Below are positions 36,435 through 45,427 of a stretch of DNA of 60,731 nucleotides, piece after piece. The notes under the pieces were generated by a model. That model saw nothing but the letters and a program-made list of their open reading frames with translations, was not told the origin of the DNA and did no database searches. The position numbers were made by a program, and so were the translations under genes. Origin of the DNA: Sulfuritalea sp. (GTDB taxonomy: Bacteria > Pseudomonadota > Gammaproteobacteria > Burkholderiales > Rhodocyclaceae); the NCBI GenBank assembly GCA_023229545.1, contig JALNZB010000021.1, positions 1-60,731 of the forward strand, in the 5' to 3' direction. Positions within the stretch are counted from its first letter, which is position 1. Each line of letters starts with the position of its first letter.

Positions 36435-39268
36435 GCACAGGCGCTCAGCCTTCCAGCCAGGACGATCTGTACCAGTACCTGAACGCCAGCAACACGCTGG
36501 AAAGCACGCGTTCGCAGGTCGAGGCGCTGGAGCAAACCGAAGCCGTCGAGGCCTTCCACACGCAAATGGCGCTGCTGCGCCGGCGGCTGTTGAAAGAGCC
36601 GCAGGCGTTCCGCGACATGTTCATCGCCGACGGCGCCCACGCCATCGTCTGGGAATTCCAGCAGGCTGAGCTCAGCCCCGGGTTCATCCGCACCATGTGG
36701 GATTTGATGCTGAAGGACGACGACACCAGCAAGGTGCTGATGCGCTTTGTCTGGAACGTGCCGCTCGGGCTCAAGCGCAAGTTCGTGCGCGCCATTGACC
36801 GCCACCTGTCGGATCGCTATCCGATGTTCAAGGGTCTGTCGGAAAACTGGCCGGCCGATAACTACATTCCGCCCTATATCCGCGATCCCGAGCAAAGGTC
36901 GACCGATTTCGGCCTGGTGAATCAGGGCTATCTCGGCTACATGAATCTTGGCTACAGCGGGCGCGAGGTCGAGATGATCGTCTGGCTCGAAGCGCTGCGC
37001 GACAAGCAGTGTGAAGACAAGCCCTGCGAAATGGGCGTGCATGTACCCGGCAAGTTCGAGCCCAAGGGCGGCTGCCCGGTGAAGATCCATATCCCGGAAA
37101 TGCTGGAACTGCTCGGCACCGGTCGCTTCCGCGAGGCGATGGAACTGATCGAGAACTGCAACCCGCTGCCCAACGTCACCGGTCGCGTCTGCCCGCAGGA
37201 ATTGCAGTGCCAGGGCGTCTGCGCCCACACCAAGCGGCCGATCGAAATCGGCCAGATCGAATGGTATCTGCCGCAGCGCGAGAAGCTGGTCAATGCCGAA
37301 GGCATCGCGGCACGCTATGCCGGCTTTCCCGACCCGTGGGCGAAGGCCGACAAGCCGCCAGTGGCGGTGGTCGGCTCCGGCCCGGCCGGCCTCATCAACG
37401 CCTACCTGCTGGCCGCCGAAGGTTATCCGGTCACCGTGTTCGAGGCTTTCCATGCCTTGGGCGGGGTGCTGCGCTACGGCATCCCCGAGTTCCGTTTGCC
37501 CAACGAGCTGATCGACGATGTCGTCGGCAAGATCAAGCTGCTTGGCGGCAAGTTCGTCGCCAACTTCGTCGTCGGCAAGACCGCCACCATCCAGGACCTG
37601 AAGAACGCCGGTTTCTGGAAGGTCTTTGTCGGCACGGGCGCCGGCCTGCCGCGCTTCATGAACGTGCCGGGCGAACACCTGATCAACGTCATGTCGGCTA
37701 ACGAGTTTCTCACCCGCGTGAACCTGATGCAGGGCCTGCGCGAGGATTACGAAACGCCGCTGCCGGAAACCCGTGGCAAGGAAGTCATCGTCATCGGCGC
37801 CGGCAACACGGCGATGGATTCGGCGCGTACCGCGCGCCGTCTCGGCGCCAACGTCACCATCGTCTATCGCCGCACCCGCGCCGAAATGCCGGTGCGCGTC
37901 GAGGAACTGCACCACGCCATCGAAGAAGGCATTCAGCTCAAGTTCCTGCGCGCGCCGTGCGAGTTCATCGGCGACAGCAAGACCAACTTCGTCACCCACG
38001 CCAATCTGGATGTCATGGAACTCGGCGAGCCGGACGCTTCCGGTCGCCGCAGCCCGAAATCCACCGGCGAGATCGAGCCGATGGCGGTCGATCTGGTCAT
38101 CATGGCGCTGGGCAACACGCCGAACCCGATCATCAAGGATTCCGAGCCGACGCTGAAGACCACCAAGTGGGGCACCATCGATGTCGGCCAGGGGTCGCAG
38201 CAGACCTCGCTGCCGGGCGTCTATTCCGGCGGCGATGCCGCGCGCGGCGGCTCCACCGCGATTCGCGCGGCCGGCGACGGCCAGGCGGCGGCACGCGAGA
38301 TCGTCGGCGACATGAACCTGTCCGCCGAAGAAATCAAGAGCATGGTCGAGCGCGCCGGACACTACACCGGCCTCGGCGCCGCGCCGCAGACCATTCTCGA
38401 AAAGATCGAGCTGGCCGACGGCATCGTCGAATTCATCGTGCATTCGCCGCTGGTCGCCAAAGCGGCGCGCGCCGGGCAGTTCGTGCGCGTGCTGGCCTGG
38501 CCGAATGGCGAACTGATTCCGCTGACGCTGGCCGACTGGGATGCCGAGGCCGGCACCATCTGCCTGGTCATACAGGCCATGGGCACCAGCAGCATCGCCA
38601 TCAACAAGATGGCCGTGGGCGAGGCCTTCACCGGCATCGCCGGCCCGCTTGGCTTGCCCAGCGACCTGCACCACTACAAGGGCAACAAAACGGTGGTATT
38701 CACCGCCGGCGGCGTCGGCCTGCCGCCCGTGTATCCGATCATGCGCGAGCATCTGCGCCTGGGCAACCACGTCACGCTGATCGCCGGTTTCCGCAACTCC
38801 GACCTGCTGTTCTGGGTCAAGGAGAACGAGCGCGTCACCAAACTGCAAGCCGAGTTCCCCAAGACGCTGGAAGTCATTTACACCAGCAACGACGGCAGTT
38901 TCGGCACCAAGGGTTTCGTCACTGGGCCGCTGGAGGAGATGCTGAAGAACAACAAGAAAGGCAAGGGCCGGGAAATCGCCGAAGTGGTGACCATCGGCCC
39001 GCCGCTGATGATGCGCGCCGTGAGCGACCTGACCAAGCCCTACGGCGTCAAGACGGTGGCCAGCCTCAACTCCATCATGGTCGATGCCACGGGCATGTGC
39101 GGCGCCTGCATGGTGCCGGTGACCATCGACGGCAAGATGGTGCGCAAGCACGCCTGCGTCGATGGCCCCGAGATCGACAGCCACATCATCGACTGGGACA
39201 AGTTCCTGCCGCGCTTCGGCCAGTTCAGGAAGCAGGAAGCCGAGAGCAAGGCCAAGCACGGCTTCTGA
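36431..39268 (+). CDS. GltD-like plus PyrK-like flavoprotein fusion (Nfn/Sud-type NAD(P) oxidoreductase)
   Basis: A 945-residue protein. Residues 1 to about 170 are helical and unassigned. A GltD-type iron-sulfur domain follows (cysteines around CEDKPCEMGVHVPGKF and GRVCPQELQCQGVC), then FAD- and NAD(P)-binding Rossmann folds (VVGSGPAGLINAYLLAAEG near 314; IGAGNTAMDSARTARRLG near 455). The C-terminal third is like PyrK/ferredoxin-NADP reductase, with a 2Fe-2S site (CGACMVPVTIDGK and HACVDGPE near 889). This fuses the two parts of NfnAB or sulfide dehydrogenase SudAB in one chain. Coupled by ATGA to the PFOR-like gene, it probably moves electrons between that enzyme and NAD(P). Bifurcation is possible but unproven. 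Confidence 0.85.
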   Translation: MSTGAQPSSQDDLYQYLNASNTLESTRSQVEALEQTEAVEAFHTQMALLRRRLLKEPQAFRDMFIADGAHAIVWEFQQAELSPGFIRTMWDLMLKDDDTSKVLMRFVWNVPLGLKRKFVRAIDRHLSDRYPMFKGLSENWPADNYIPPYIRDPEQRSTDFGLVNQGYLGYMNLGYSGREVEMIVWLEALRDKQCEDKPCEMGVHVPGKFEPKGGCPVKIHIPEMLELLGTGRFREAMELIENCNPLPNVTGRVCPQELQCQGVCAHTKRPIEIGQIEWYLPQREKLVNAEGIAARYAGFPDPWAKADKPPVAVVGSGPAGLINAYLLAAEGYPVTVFEAFHALGGVLRYGIPEFRLPNELIDDVVGKIKLLGGKFVANFVVGKTATIQDLKNAGFWKVFVGTGAGLPRFMNVPGEHLINVMSANEFLTRVNLMQGLREDYETPLPETRGKEVIVIGAGNTAMDSARTARRLGANVTIVYRRTRAEMPVRVEELHHAIEEGIQLKFLRAPCEFIGDSKTNFVTHANLDVMELGEPDASGRRSPKSTGEIEPMAVDLVIMALGNTPNPIIKDSEPTLKTTKWGTIDVGQGSQQTSLPGVYSGGDAARGGSTAIRAAGDGQAAAREIVGDMNLSAEEIKSMVERAGHYTGLGAAPQTILEKIELADGIVEFIVHSPLVAKAARAGQFVRVLAWPNGELIPLTLADWDAEAGTICLVIQAMGTSSIAINKMAVGEAFTGIAGPLGLPSDLHHYKGNKTVVFTAGGVGLPPVYPIMREHLRLGNHVTLIAGFRNSDLLFWVKENERVTKLQAEFPKTLEVIYTSNDGSFGTKGFVTGPLEEMLKNNKKGKGREIAEVVTIGPPLMMRAVSDLTKPYGVKTVASLNSIMVDATGMCGACMVPVTIDGKMVRKHACVDGPEIDSHIIDWDKFLPRFGQFRKQEAESKAKHGF

Positions 39269-39275
39269 GGTCGGG

Positions 39276-39391
39276 ACTCCCTCCCCTTCAAGGGGAGGGT
39301 CGGGGAGGGGATGGAGTTGTTGGAAGCCACCACCAACCAGCGCCCCTTTGCCCCATCCCCCTCCCAGCCTCCCCCTTGAAGGGGGAGGAGT
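39276..39391. repeat. 116-bp imperfect palindrome, REP/MITE-like
   Basis: The left end (ACTCCCTCCCCTTCAAGGGG) and the right end (CCCCTTGAAGGGGGAGGAGT) are inverted copies, and each arm is itself a palindrome around TTCAA/TTGAA. The arms are G/C-rich (purine on one side, pyrimidine on the other). The unit fills the gap between the Nfn-like gene and the next gene. No open reading frame lies inside. Confidence 0.75.
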
Positions 39392-39411
39392 TTCGTTCGC
39401 GACATCTCAGA

Positions 39412-40593
39412 ATGGACTACATGCAATCCGCACCACGTGAAATCGTCACTCCCTTTCGCCCGATTCCGCTCGACGTTCCCGAGGGGATGAAGCCGAACGA
39501 GTTCTTCAACAGCACGGAGAACCTCAACGACCTGGCGCACAACAACGGCCTCCTGACGAACCCGGAAGGGCTGCTGCTCTACCGCAAGGCGCTCGGCCAC
39601 AGCAACGAGTTTGACTGCTCGATCATCTACAACACTTCCCAGAGCATCCTCGATCCGCTGGGTCGCCCGGTGCGCCGCACCCAGGTGCCCGACGCGGTGA
39701 AGAACGTCTGGAACCGCATGAACCAGATACTCGTCGAGTTCATGCTGGAGCGCTACCCCGATCCGGACGCGCATCTGGTGCTGGCCGGCGAAGCCAGTCT
39801 CGACGCCACCTGGCCATTGACTTCGCCCGGCGTGCCGAGCATCCGCATGCTGCACAACCATTTCATCGTCTTCGACAAACAGGCGTTGCGCGACGCGCCG
39901 CCGGCCGACAGCGACAACCCGAACCTGACCGACGGCGGCCAGCACTCGCTGTTCCAGGCCCATATGCGCGATGTCTATCGCGCCTTCTTCGACGGGCTCG
40001 ACCTGCGGATTCTGAAGCCCTGCGAGTCCGGCTCCTGCCGCATCGCCCTGACCGGCTACCCGCAGGGCCTGCCGAGCTGGGAGATTCAGGGCGCAGGTGG
40101 TGGATTGGCGGCGCTCAAGGAAGTAGGCTTCTGGAAGGAGTATGACGCCATCCTCAAGGGCTTCATCGACTTCTACCGCACGTTTTTCACCCAGGTGTCG
40201 ACGCGCAACGCGCCGCTGCCGCGCGACATCCATTTCCCCGAACTGGTCGAGGCCCGGCTCCAGTTCGACAACGACTTCCTGAAGACGGCCAAGATGGTGC
40301 GCGACCGCTGCATCAAGGACGCCAAATACGCCAACGCCATCCGCTGGCAGCCGGCCTTCAAGCAACTCATCTACCGCAACGACGAAGGCCGGCTGATTGT
40401 CACCATCAGCCAGAATTCCATCGGCAACGCCATTACGGAAATGCTCGGCGTGGTGGTCAGGCGCACACCGGACGCCGAAGCCTACGGCGCCGCCGAACCG
40501 GCGCTAATCGCCCGTCTGCTGGAGGTGCGGCGACGCCTGGTGGAGGCCGATCTGGGCGAAGCCATCGCCACGCCGTACTGGGACGCGTTGTAA
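39412..40593 (+). CDS. Unrecognised conserved-looking protein in the PFOR cluster
   Basis: A 393-residue soluble protein I do not recognise. It has no signal peptide or membrane segment. Visible features: a central LHNHFIVFDKQAL segment, a run CESGSCRIALTGYPQGLPSWEIQGAGGG with two cysteines, and a charged C-terminal half. The HNH-like triplet recalls HIT-type nucleotide transferases, but the rest does not fit well enough to say so. The ATG at 39412 is used; a second at 39421 is equally possible, and neither has a clear ribosome binding site. Its place after the oxidoreductase pair suggests a linked role, though a palindromic element separates them. Confidence 0.7.
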   Translation: MDYMQSAPREIVTPFRPIPLDVPEGMKPNEFFNSTENLNDLAHNNGLLTNPEGLLLYRKALGHSNEFDCSIIYNTSQSILDPLGRPVRRTQVPDAVKNVWNRMNQILVEFMLERYPDPDAHLVLAGEASLDATWPLTSPGVPSIRMLHNHFIVFDKQALRDAPPADSDNPNLTDGGQHSLFQAHMRDVYRAFFDGLDLRILKPCESGSCRIALTGYPQGLPSWEIQGAGGGLAALKEVGFWKEYDAILKGFIDFYRTFFTQVSTRNAPLPRDIHFPELVEARLQFDNDFLKTAKMVRDRCIKDAKYANAIRWQPAFKQLIYRNDEGRLIVTISQNSIGNAITEMLGVVVRRTPDAEAYGAAEPALIARLLEVRRRLVEADLGEAIATPYWDAL

Positions 40594-40594
40594 T

Positions 40595-40622
40595 CGCCGT
40601 CCCGCCAGCGCCGACTTTTGCG
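40595..40622 (+). repeat. Dispersed 27-bp element, copy 7 (intergenic)
   Basis: Matches the consensus exactly over CGCCGTCCCGCC then AGCGCCGACTTTTG, starting just past the stop of the preceding gene. Confidence 0.7.
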
Positions 40623-40719
40623 CAAGGCCCGTTTTCGGTTGCATGTGCCTTAAAATGCGCCGATACGCAGCACTGCCGGGGCTCCGGTGATTTGATTTTC
40701 CAGAACAATCCCTGACCCC

Positions 40720-41955
40720 ATGCTATCCCCCACTCCAGACCCCATGAACCGTGACGAGAAGCGTGCCGGCGCCGCGCTGGCCGCTATCTTCGCGCTGCGC
40801 ATGCTCGGCCTGTTTCTGATCCTGCCGGTATTCGCGATCCACGCCCAGAGCATTCCCGGCGGCGGCGACATGACGCTGGTAGGTATTGCGCTCGGGGCTT
40901 ACGGTCTGACCCAGGCGATGTTCCAGATTCCCTTCGGCATAGCCGCCGACCGCCTTGGCCGCAAGCCGGTGATCGTCTTCGGCCTGCTGCTGTTTGCTTT
41001 CGGCTCGGCGCTGGCGGCGCTGTCGACGGACATCTGGTGGATGATCGGTGGCCGCGTGCTGCAAGGCGCCGGAGCGATTTCGGCGGCAGTGACCGCGCTG
41101 GCCGCCGATTTGACGCGCGAACAGCATCGCACCAAGGTCATGGCGATGATCGGCTCGTCGATCGGACTGGTGTTCGCCCTGTCGCTGGTCGCCGCGCCCG
41201 CGCTCTACAGCGTGATCGGCATGAACGGAATTTTCTGGATGACGGCAGTCCTGGCGATTGCTGCGGTCGGTCTCGTCACCCATGTCGTACCGCCCGCGCC
41301 ACCGCTGCCGCCCGGCCCCAAGCCGGCGTTTCGCGATGTACTGCTCGACACCCGCCTGCTGCGGCTCAACTTCGGCATTTTCACTTTGCATGCCGTACAG
41401 ATGTCGATGTTCGTCGTCGTCCCCGGCCTGCTGATCCGTTACGGCGACCTGCCGCTGGCCGCTCACTGGAAGATCTATCTGCCGGCGGTGCTCGCGTCAT
41501 TTGTCCTGATGGTGCCGGCGATCATTCTTGCCGAGAAGCGCAACAAGGTGCAGCCGGTATTTGTCGCCGCCATTGGATTGCTGCTTGTCACCATGCTGGC
41601 GATGGGGTTCGGCGGCCTGAATTTTTTTGTCATTGCCGGCGGCCTGCTGAGTTTCTTTGTCGCCTTCAATATTCTCGAAGCCATGCTGCCCTCGCTGATT
41701 TCGCGCATCGCGCCGGCGCGCGCCAAGGGTGCGGCACTGGGCGTCTACAACACCACCCAGGCGCTTGGTCTGTTCACGGGTGGCGCCCTGGGCGGCTGGC
41801 TGGTAAAGAATTTCGACGCGGGCGCCGTGTTTTTTTGCGGCGCGGCGATGGCGGCGCTCTGGCTGGTCGCCGCCGCCACCATGGCGCCGATCCCCGCGCG
41901 CCGGACGGTCGCCACGGAACCATCTGCGCATGGCATACTTGAAACAAAATCCTGA
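40720..41955 (+). CDS. MFS transporter (YajR-like)
   Basis: A 411-residue major facilitator protein with twelve hydrophobic segments. After TM2 comes the motif-A loop GIAADRLGRKPVIVFG. The family relative that usually sits next to ssb in betaproteobacteria has the same layout (the stop is 12 bases before the ssb ATG). The likely start is 40720, with an alternative at 40744 (MNRDEKRAG). The substrate is unknown; drug efflux is the usual default guess. It should be co-transcribed with ssb. Confidence 0.85.
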   Translation: MLSPTPDPMNRDEKRAGAALAAIFALRMLGLFLILPVFAIHAQSIPGGGDMTLVGIALGAYGLTQAMFQIPFGIAADRLGRKPVIVFGLLLFAFGSALAALSTDIWWMIGGRVLQGAGAISAAVTALAADLTREQHRTKVMAMIGSSIGLVFALSLVAAPALYSVIGMNGIFWMTAVLAIAAVGLVTHVVPPAPPLPPGPKPAFRDVLLDTRLLRLNFGIFTLHAVQMSMFVVVPGLLIRYGDLPLAAHWKIYLPAVLASFVLMVPAIILAEKRNKVQPVFVAAIGLLLVTMLAMGFGGLNFFVIAGGLLSFFVAFNILEAMLPSLISRIAPARAKGAALGVYNTTQALGLFTGGALGGWLVKNFDAGAVFFCGAAMAALWLVAAATMAPIPARRTVATEPSAHGILETKS

Positions 41956-41967
41956 GGAGAGATTCAA

Positions 41968-42444
41968 ATGGCGTCAGTCAACAAAGTCATCATCGTCGGC
42001 AATCTGGGCCGCGACCCGGAGGTACGTTACACGCCCGATGGCGCGTCGATCGCCAACGTCACCATCGCCACCACCGACACTTGGAAGGACAAGGCCACCG
42101 GCGAAAAGAAGGAAGCCACCGAATGGCATCGCGTGGTGTTCTTCGGCAAGCTGGCCGAAATCGTCGGCCAGTACCTGAAGAAAGGACGGCAGGTGTATGT
42201 CGAAGGCGCCTTGCGCACCCGCAAGTGGACGGACAAGGAAGGCCAGGAGCGCTACACCACCGAAATCGTTGCCAACGAAATGAAAATGCTCGGCTCGCGC
42301 GAAGGCATGAGCGACGCGCCACCGCGCGACAGCGGTAGCGCGGGCGGCGCCAATTCGGCCAGTGGCGCCGGCAGCAATCGTCCAGCGGCGGCGCAGCCTG
42401 CGGGCGGGGCCTTCAACGACTTCGAGGACGATATTCCGTTTTAA
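41968..42444 (+). CDS. ssb: Single-stranded DNA-binding protein
   Basis: A 158-residue SSB that coats single-stranded DNA in replication and repair. It has the OB-fold (MASVNKVIIVGNLGRDPEVRYTPDG; EWHRVVFFGKLAEIVGQYLKKG), a Gly/Ala/Ser-rich linker and the acidic partner-binding tip DFEDDIPF. GAGGAGAG lies upstream of the ATG. A strong terminator follows 20 bases after the stop, ending the MFS-ssb unit. Confidence 0.97.
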   Translation: MASVNKVIIVGNLGRDPEVRYTPDGASIANVTIATTDTWKDKATGEKKEATEWHRVVFFGKLAEIVGQYLKKGRQVYVEGALRTRKWTDKEGQERYTTEIVANEMKMLGSREGMSDAPPRDSGSAGGANSASGAGSNRPAAAQPAGGAFNDFEDDIPF

Positions 42445-42463
42445 CAGGGTCGTTCAAGCAAGC

Positions 42464-42497
42464 AAACGGCGCAGAACTCAGGTTCTGCGCCGTTTTT
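42464..42497 (+). terminator. Rho-independent terminator after ssb
   Basis: A 14-bp perfect stem (42464-42477 with 42482-42495), TCAG loop, and a T-run TTTTT at 42493-42497. Confidence 0.95.
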
Positions 42498-42802
42498 CAT
42501 TGGACATTTGGTTTGCACTGCCTGGCTGGCGGGACGGAAATGCCGGCGTCCAGCGGCATGAAACTGTCGTTCGTCGCCTGAGTCGAGCCGTTGATCGGTA
42601 TCCGATGGCGGTATCCCGGACCTTGGGGCTATTCTGCCGCTCACAGTCCCGTGAGTCCGACCACCATGCGCGCCAGCCGACACTTATGCTCGCAACCCAA
42701 TTGACCCGGTATGCTTCGGGTTTCAACCCAATTCCGTCCCATGGTCGTCAGGCGTCATCACGGCCAATGGATGCGGTCAATGATCTTATTGAGGAGGATT
42801 CC
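42498..42802. other. Intergenic region before the pilin operon (305 bp)
   Basis: No gene is supported. The direct repeat AACCCAATT occurs at 42694-42702 and 42725-42733, flanking an inverted repeat ACCCG/CGGGT (42704-42721), which may be regulator sites for the pilin operon. GAGGAGGA at 42791-42798 is the ribosome binding site of the first pilin gene. Confidence 0.45.
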
Positions 42803-43204
42803 ATGTGGAATCGTGCAAGAGGCTTCACACTTATCGAAGTGATGATCGTAGTGCTGATCATCGGCGTTCTTTCGTCCATCGCGATCCCGCAATACAGTGA
42901 GTACGTACTGAAGGGTCGGCTGACTGAAGCCATGTCGTTGCTATCCGACCTCCAGGTTCGCCAGGAGCAGTATTACCAGGACAACCGGACCTACGCCAAC
43001 GGGATGACGCCGCGCGCTGCGGGCCAGTACTTCACAGTCACTTCTTGTGTCACTGCCAACAGCGGCCAGACTTATACCTGCACCGCAACGGCACCGACCA
43101 TTAACTACACCTACACCATCACTGAAACCGGCACCAAGACCACGGTGACGCCGTCATCCGTAACAGCCGCCTGCTGGCTCCGAGGCAGTGGCACGACCTG
43201 CTGA
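42803..43204 (+). CDS. pilE: Type IV pilin-like protein (PilE family)
   Basis: A 133-residue pilin. The class III signal peptide MWNRARG is cut by prepilin peptidase before FTLIEVMIVVLIIGVLSSIAIPQY, with Glu at position 5 of the mature protein. The body is Thr/Ser-rich with a cysteine pair near the C-terminus (SCVTAN, CWLRGSGTTC) forming the usual D-region. It has strong resemblance to PilE of minor pilin clusters. An excellent ribosome binding site (GAGGAGGA) sets the start. It is the first gene of the operon pilE-fimT-V-W-X-Y1. Confidence 0.9.
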   Translation: MWNRARGFTLIEVMIVVLIIGVLSSIAIPQYSEYVLKGRLTEAMSLLSDLQVRQEQYYQDNRTYANGMTPRAAGQYFTVTSCVTANSGQTYTCTATAPTINYTYTITETGTKTTVTPSSVTAACWLRGSGTTC

Positions 43205-43205
43205 C

Positions 43206-43922
43206 ATGCGTGAACGTGGCTTCAATCTGATCGAGCTGCTGATCGTTCTGGTCATCGTCGGAATCGTCATGTCCATTGCCGTTCCGAACCTGCAAAGCCA
43301 GATTGTCAGCGCTCGTACACGGGGTGTGGCCGAATCGATCCAGTCCGGGTTATTGCTGGCCCGCTCGGAGGCAATTAGGCGCAACGCGCTGATGCGTTTC
43401 CAACTCGTTTCGACCATGGACGCGACATGTGCCGCAAGCGCCACCTCGCGTTTGTGGGTCGTCACGCAATTCACAGGCGTAACCTCCCCCGCCAATACGC
43501 GGGGAGAGCCATGGGCGCGCTGCAATATCAAGCCCTATTCTCCGCCGGATCACGAGGAACCCTGCCCAACAACCCCGGCGTATACCGTGGACACCGCGTC
43601 CAATCCACCCACCGCTGCGAGCTGCACCGCCGATCCTTTCATCGCCTACCAGAGCAGCACGGAGACCGCAGCCAGCGTCGATGTTTCGGCTACCCCATCA
43701 TCGGTGGGGAGTCTTGCCGGACTTGTCGTGACGTTTGGCCCTCTGGGGCAACTGGCGGCCAACTATGACGGCACCACGATGCAGGCGGCCACCACCGCCA
43801 CGATTTCGGTGGGGCCAAGCAGCGGAGTAGAAGGTCGCCGCTACCGGGTTCAGGTCAATGCCAATGGCACCGTCCGGTTCTGCAACCCCGACCTTGACAG
43901 CAGCAATGCCATGGCCTGCTAG
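43206..43922 (+). CDS. fimT: FimT/FimU-type minor pseudopilin
   Basis: A 238-residue GspH/FimT-like pseudopilin. The signal reads MRERG then FNLIELLIVLVIVGIVMSIAVPNLQS, with the conserved Glu5. The N-terminal helix is followed by the RGVAESIQSGLLLARSEAIRRNA segment typical of GspH/FimT, then a beta-rich body with several cysteines. It is translated from an ATG one base past the pilE stop. It helps prime pilus assembly with PilVWX. The exact paralogue (FimT or FimU) is not decided. Confidence 0.88.
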   Translation: MRERGFNLIELLIVLVIVGIVMSIAVPNLQSQIVSARTRGVAESIQSGLLLARSEAIRRNALMRFQLVSTMDATCAASATSRLWVVTQFTGVTSPANTRGEPWARCNIKPYSPPDHEEPCPTTPAYTVDTASNPPTAASCTADPFIAYQSSTETAASVDVSATPSSVGSLAGLVVTFGPLGQLAANYDGTTMQAATTATISVGPSSGVEGRRYRVQVNANGTVRFCNPDLDSSNAMAC

Positions 43923-43939
43923 GGAAAAAGGATTCAGCC

Positions 43940-44407
43940 ATGCCTTCCCCCACCGCAATTCGCAGACAGACCGGCTCATTCATTCTTGAAGCGATGATCA
44001 GTCTGATGCTGTTTGCCGTTGCGCTATTGGGGCTCATGGCACTGTCGGTGCAAGGCCTGAATCAGGTCGGGCAATCCAAGGCGCGCAACGATGCCAGCTA
44101 TATCGTCGGCGAGCTGCTGTCCGAGATGTGGGTAAGTGCAAACGTCAACCTCACCACGTGGACCACTCGCCTGCAGACGGCGATACCCGGAGCAACAGGT
44201 TCGGTTTATCTTGCAACTTGTCAGTGTTCTCCCAATACCGCCGCAACGACGTGTACCGATTCGGTTGGCGGCACCACGTCTCCGGCCAGCGGAACAATCG
44301 CAGTGGCTAATCCGCAGGCGGTCACCGTCTGCGTATCCTGGCCGGACCGCAAGGACGCGTCCTACCCCCGGCTGTATCAGGCCAGCAGCATGATTACACG
44401 TAACTGA
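43940..44407 (+). CDS. pilV: Minor pilin PilV
   Basis: A 155-residue minor pilin. The prepilin site is RQTG before SFILEAMISLMLFAVALLGLMAL. The residue after the cleavage glycine is Ser rather than Phe, and Glu5 is kept. GELLSEMW follows the helix, as is common in PilV, and three cysteines lie in a short segment. Spacing of 17 bases from fimT and the AAAGGA before the ATG fit operon expression. It is thought to cap the pilus tip with PilW, PilX and PilY1. Confidence 0.88.
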   Translation: MPSPTAIRRQTGSFILEAMISLMLFAVALLGLMALSVQGLNQVGQSKARNDASYIVGELLSEMWVSANVNLTTWTTRLQTAIPGATGSVYLATCQCSPNTAATTCTDSVGGTTSPASGTIAVANPQAVTVCVSWPDRKDASYPRLYQASSMITRN

Positions 44408-44419
44408 CTGAATACCGCC

Positions 44420-45427
44420 ATGCGCCGCCAACGAGGCTTCAACCTGATCGAACTGCTCATCGGCCTGACCATCAGCCTGATGGGATTGGCGGCGGTGTCG
44501 TCGATCATGATGACCTTCTCCAAGAAGCGTGGTGCCATCACCCAGACCATGTCCACCCAGGACAACGGCGTCATGGCGCTGTACCGGCTGGAGCGCGACA
44601 TCAGCCAGGCCGGCTACGGACTAGCGCCGCTGCAGAGTTGCACCACGGTGGTTCATGGCGTGAATACTTTCGTGCCTTATCCCGTCATTATTGGTGACGG
44701 CGGCACCGGGGTGTCGGATACCATTACGGTGCAGGGTACCAATCCAGCCTCCGGCATTCCGGGCACCGAGCTGACCGTCAGCGGCGGCAACACCATGACA
44801 ACCAGCGCCTATAACGTCAGTTCCGCAGTGGGTTTCAGCGTCGATGACATGGTGGTGGCGACAAATTTCCTGCCCACCTGCACCATGACACGGGTGACCG
44901 CCGTCAATACAGGTTCCACTCCCAACACCATCAGCTATACCCCGGCGCTGGCGGCGAACAGCACCGCTGGCTACCTGACCTATTTCGGCACATCGTCCAG
45001 TAGCGGGGCCACGCTCCTCGAATTCTTCAGCCGCACCTACGCGGTCGGCGCCACGGCCATGACCGTGGGCGACTACCCGGCCTACACCGCCGCAAATCTG
45101 GTCGACGACATCGTATTTCTCAAGGCACAGTACGGCCTAGCCGCCACCACGACGAGCACCACCGTCACCAGTTGGGTCAGCGGCGCCACGGCGCTCACCA
45201 GCTCCAACGTCGGTCGCGTCATTGCCATCCGTGTCGGTGTCGTGGCGCGCAGTTCGGCGCGCGAGAACGAAGCCATCGACCAACCCAATCCCCTTCCCAT
45301 ATTTTCCGAAATGGCGGACAGTTCCGGTGGCACGGATGCAGTGACCTTCACGATTCCTGACACCCGGTCGCGCTACCGGGCTTATTCAACCATCATTCCG
45401 TTGAAGAACGTCATATGGACACGCTGA
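44420..45427 (+). CDS. pilW: Minor pilin PilW
   Basis: A 335-residue PilW. The leader MRRQRG is cut before FNLIELLIGLTISLMGLAAVSSIMM. The conserved segment DNGVMALYRLERDISQAGYGLAP lies near residue 50, followed by a long Thr/Gly-rich beta domain. Length is in the family range. Its last 13 bases overlap the pilX start, which couples translation. Confidence 0.92.
   Translation: MRRQRGFNLIELLIGLTISLMGLAAVSSIMMTFSKKRGAITQTMSTQDNGVMALYRLERDISQAGYGLAPLQSCTTVVHGVNTFVPYPVIIGDGGTGVSDTITVQGTNPASGIPGTELTVSGGNTMTTSAYNVSSAVGFSVDDMVVATNFLPTCTMTRVTAVNTGSTPNTISYTPALAANSTAGYLTYFGTSSSSGATLLEFFSRTYAVGATAMTVGDYPAYTAANLVDDIVFLKAQYGLAATTTSTTVTSWVSGATALTSSNVGRVIAIRVGVVARSSARENEAIDQPNPLPIFSEMADSSGGTDAVTFTIPDTRSRYRAYSTIIPLKNVIWTR

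Noticed and set aside
42500..42525. Sigma-54 promoter before the pilin operon
   Set aside because: The best GG...GC pair has 11 bases between instead of 10 and sits about 280 bases from the start.
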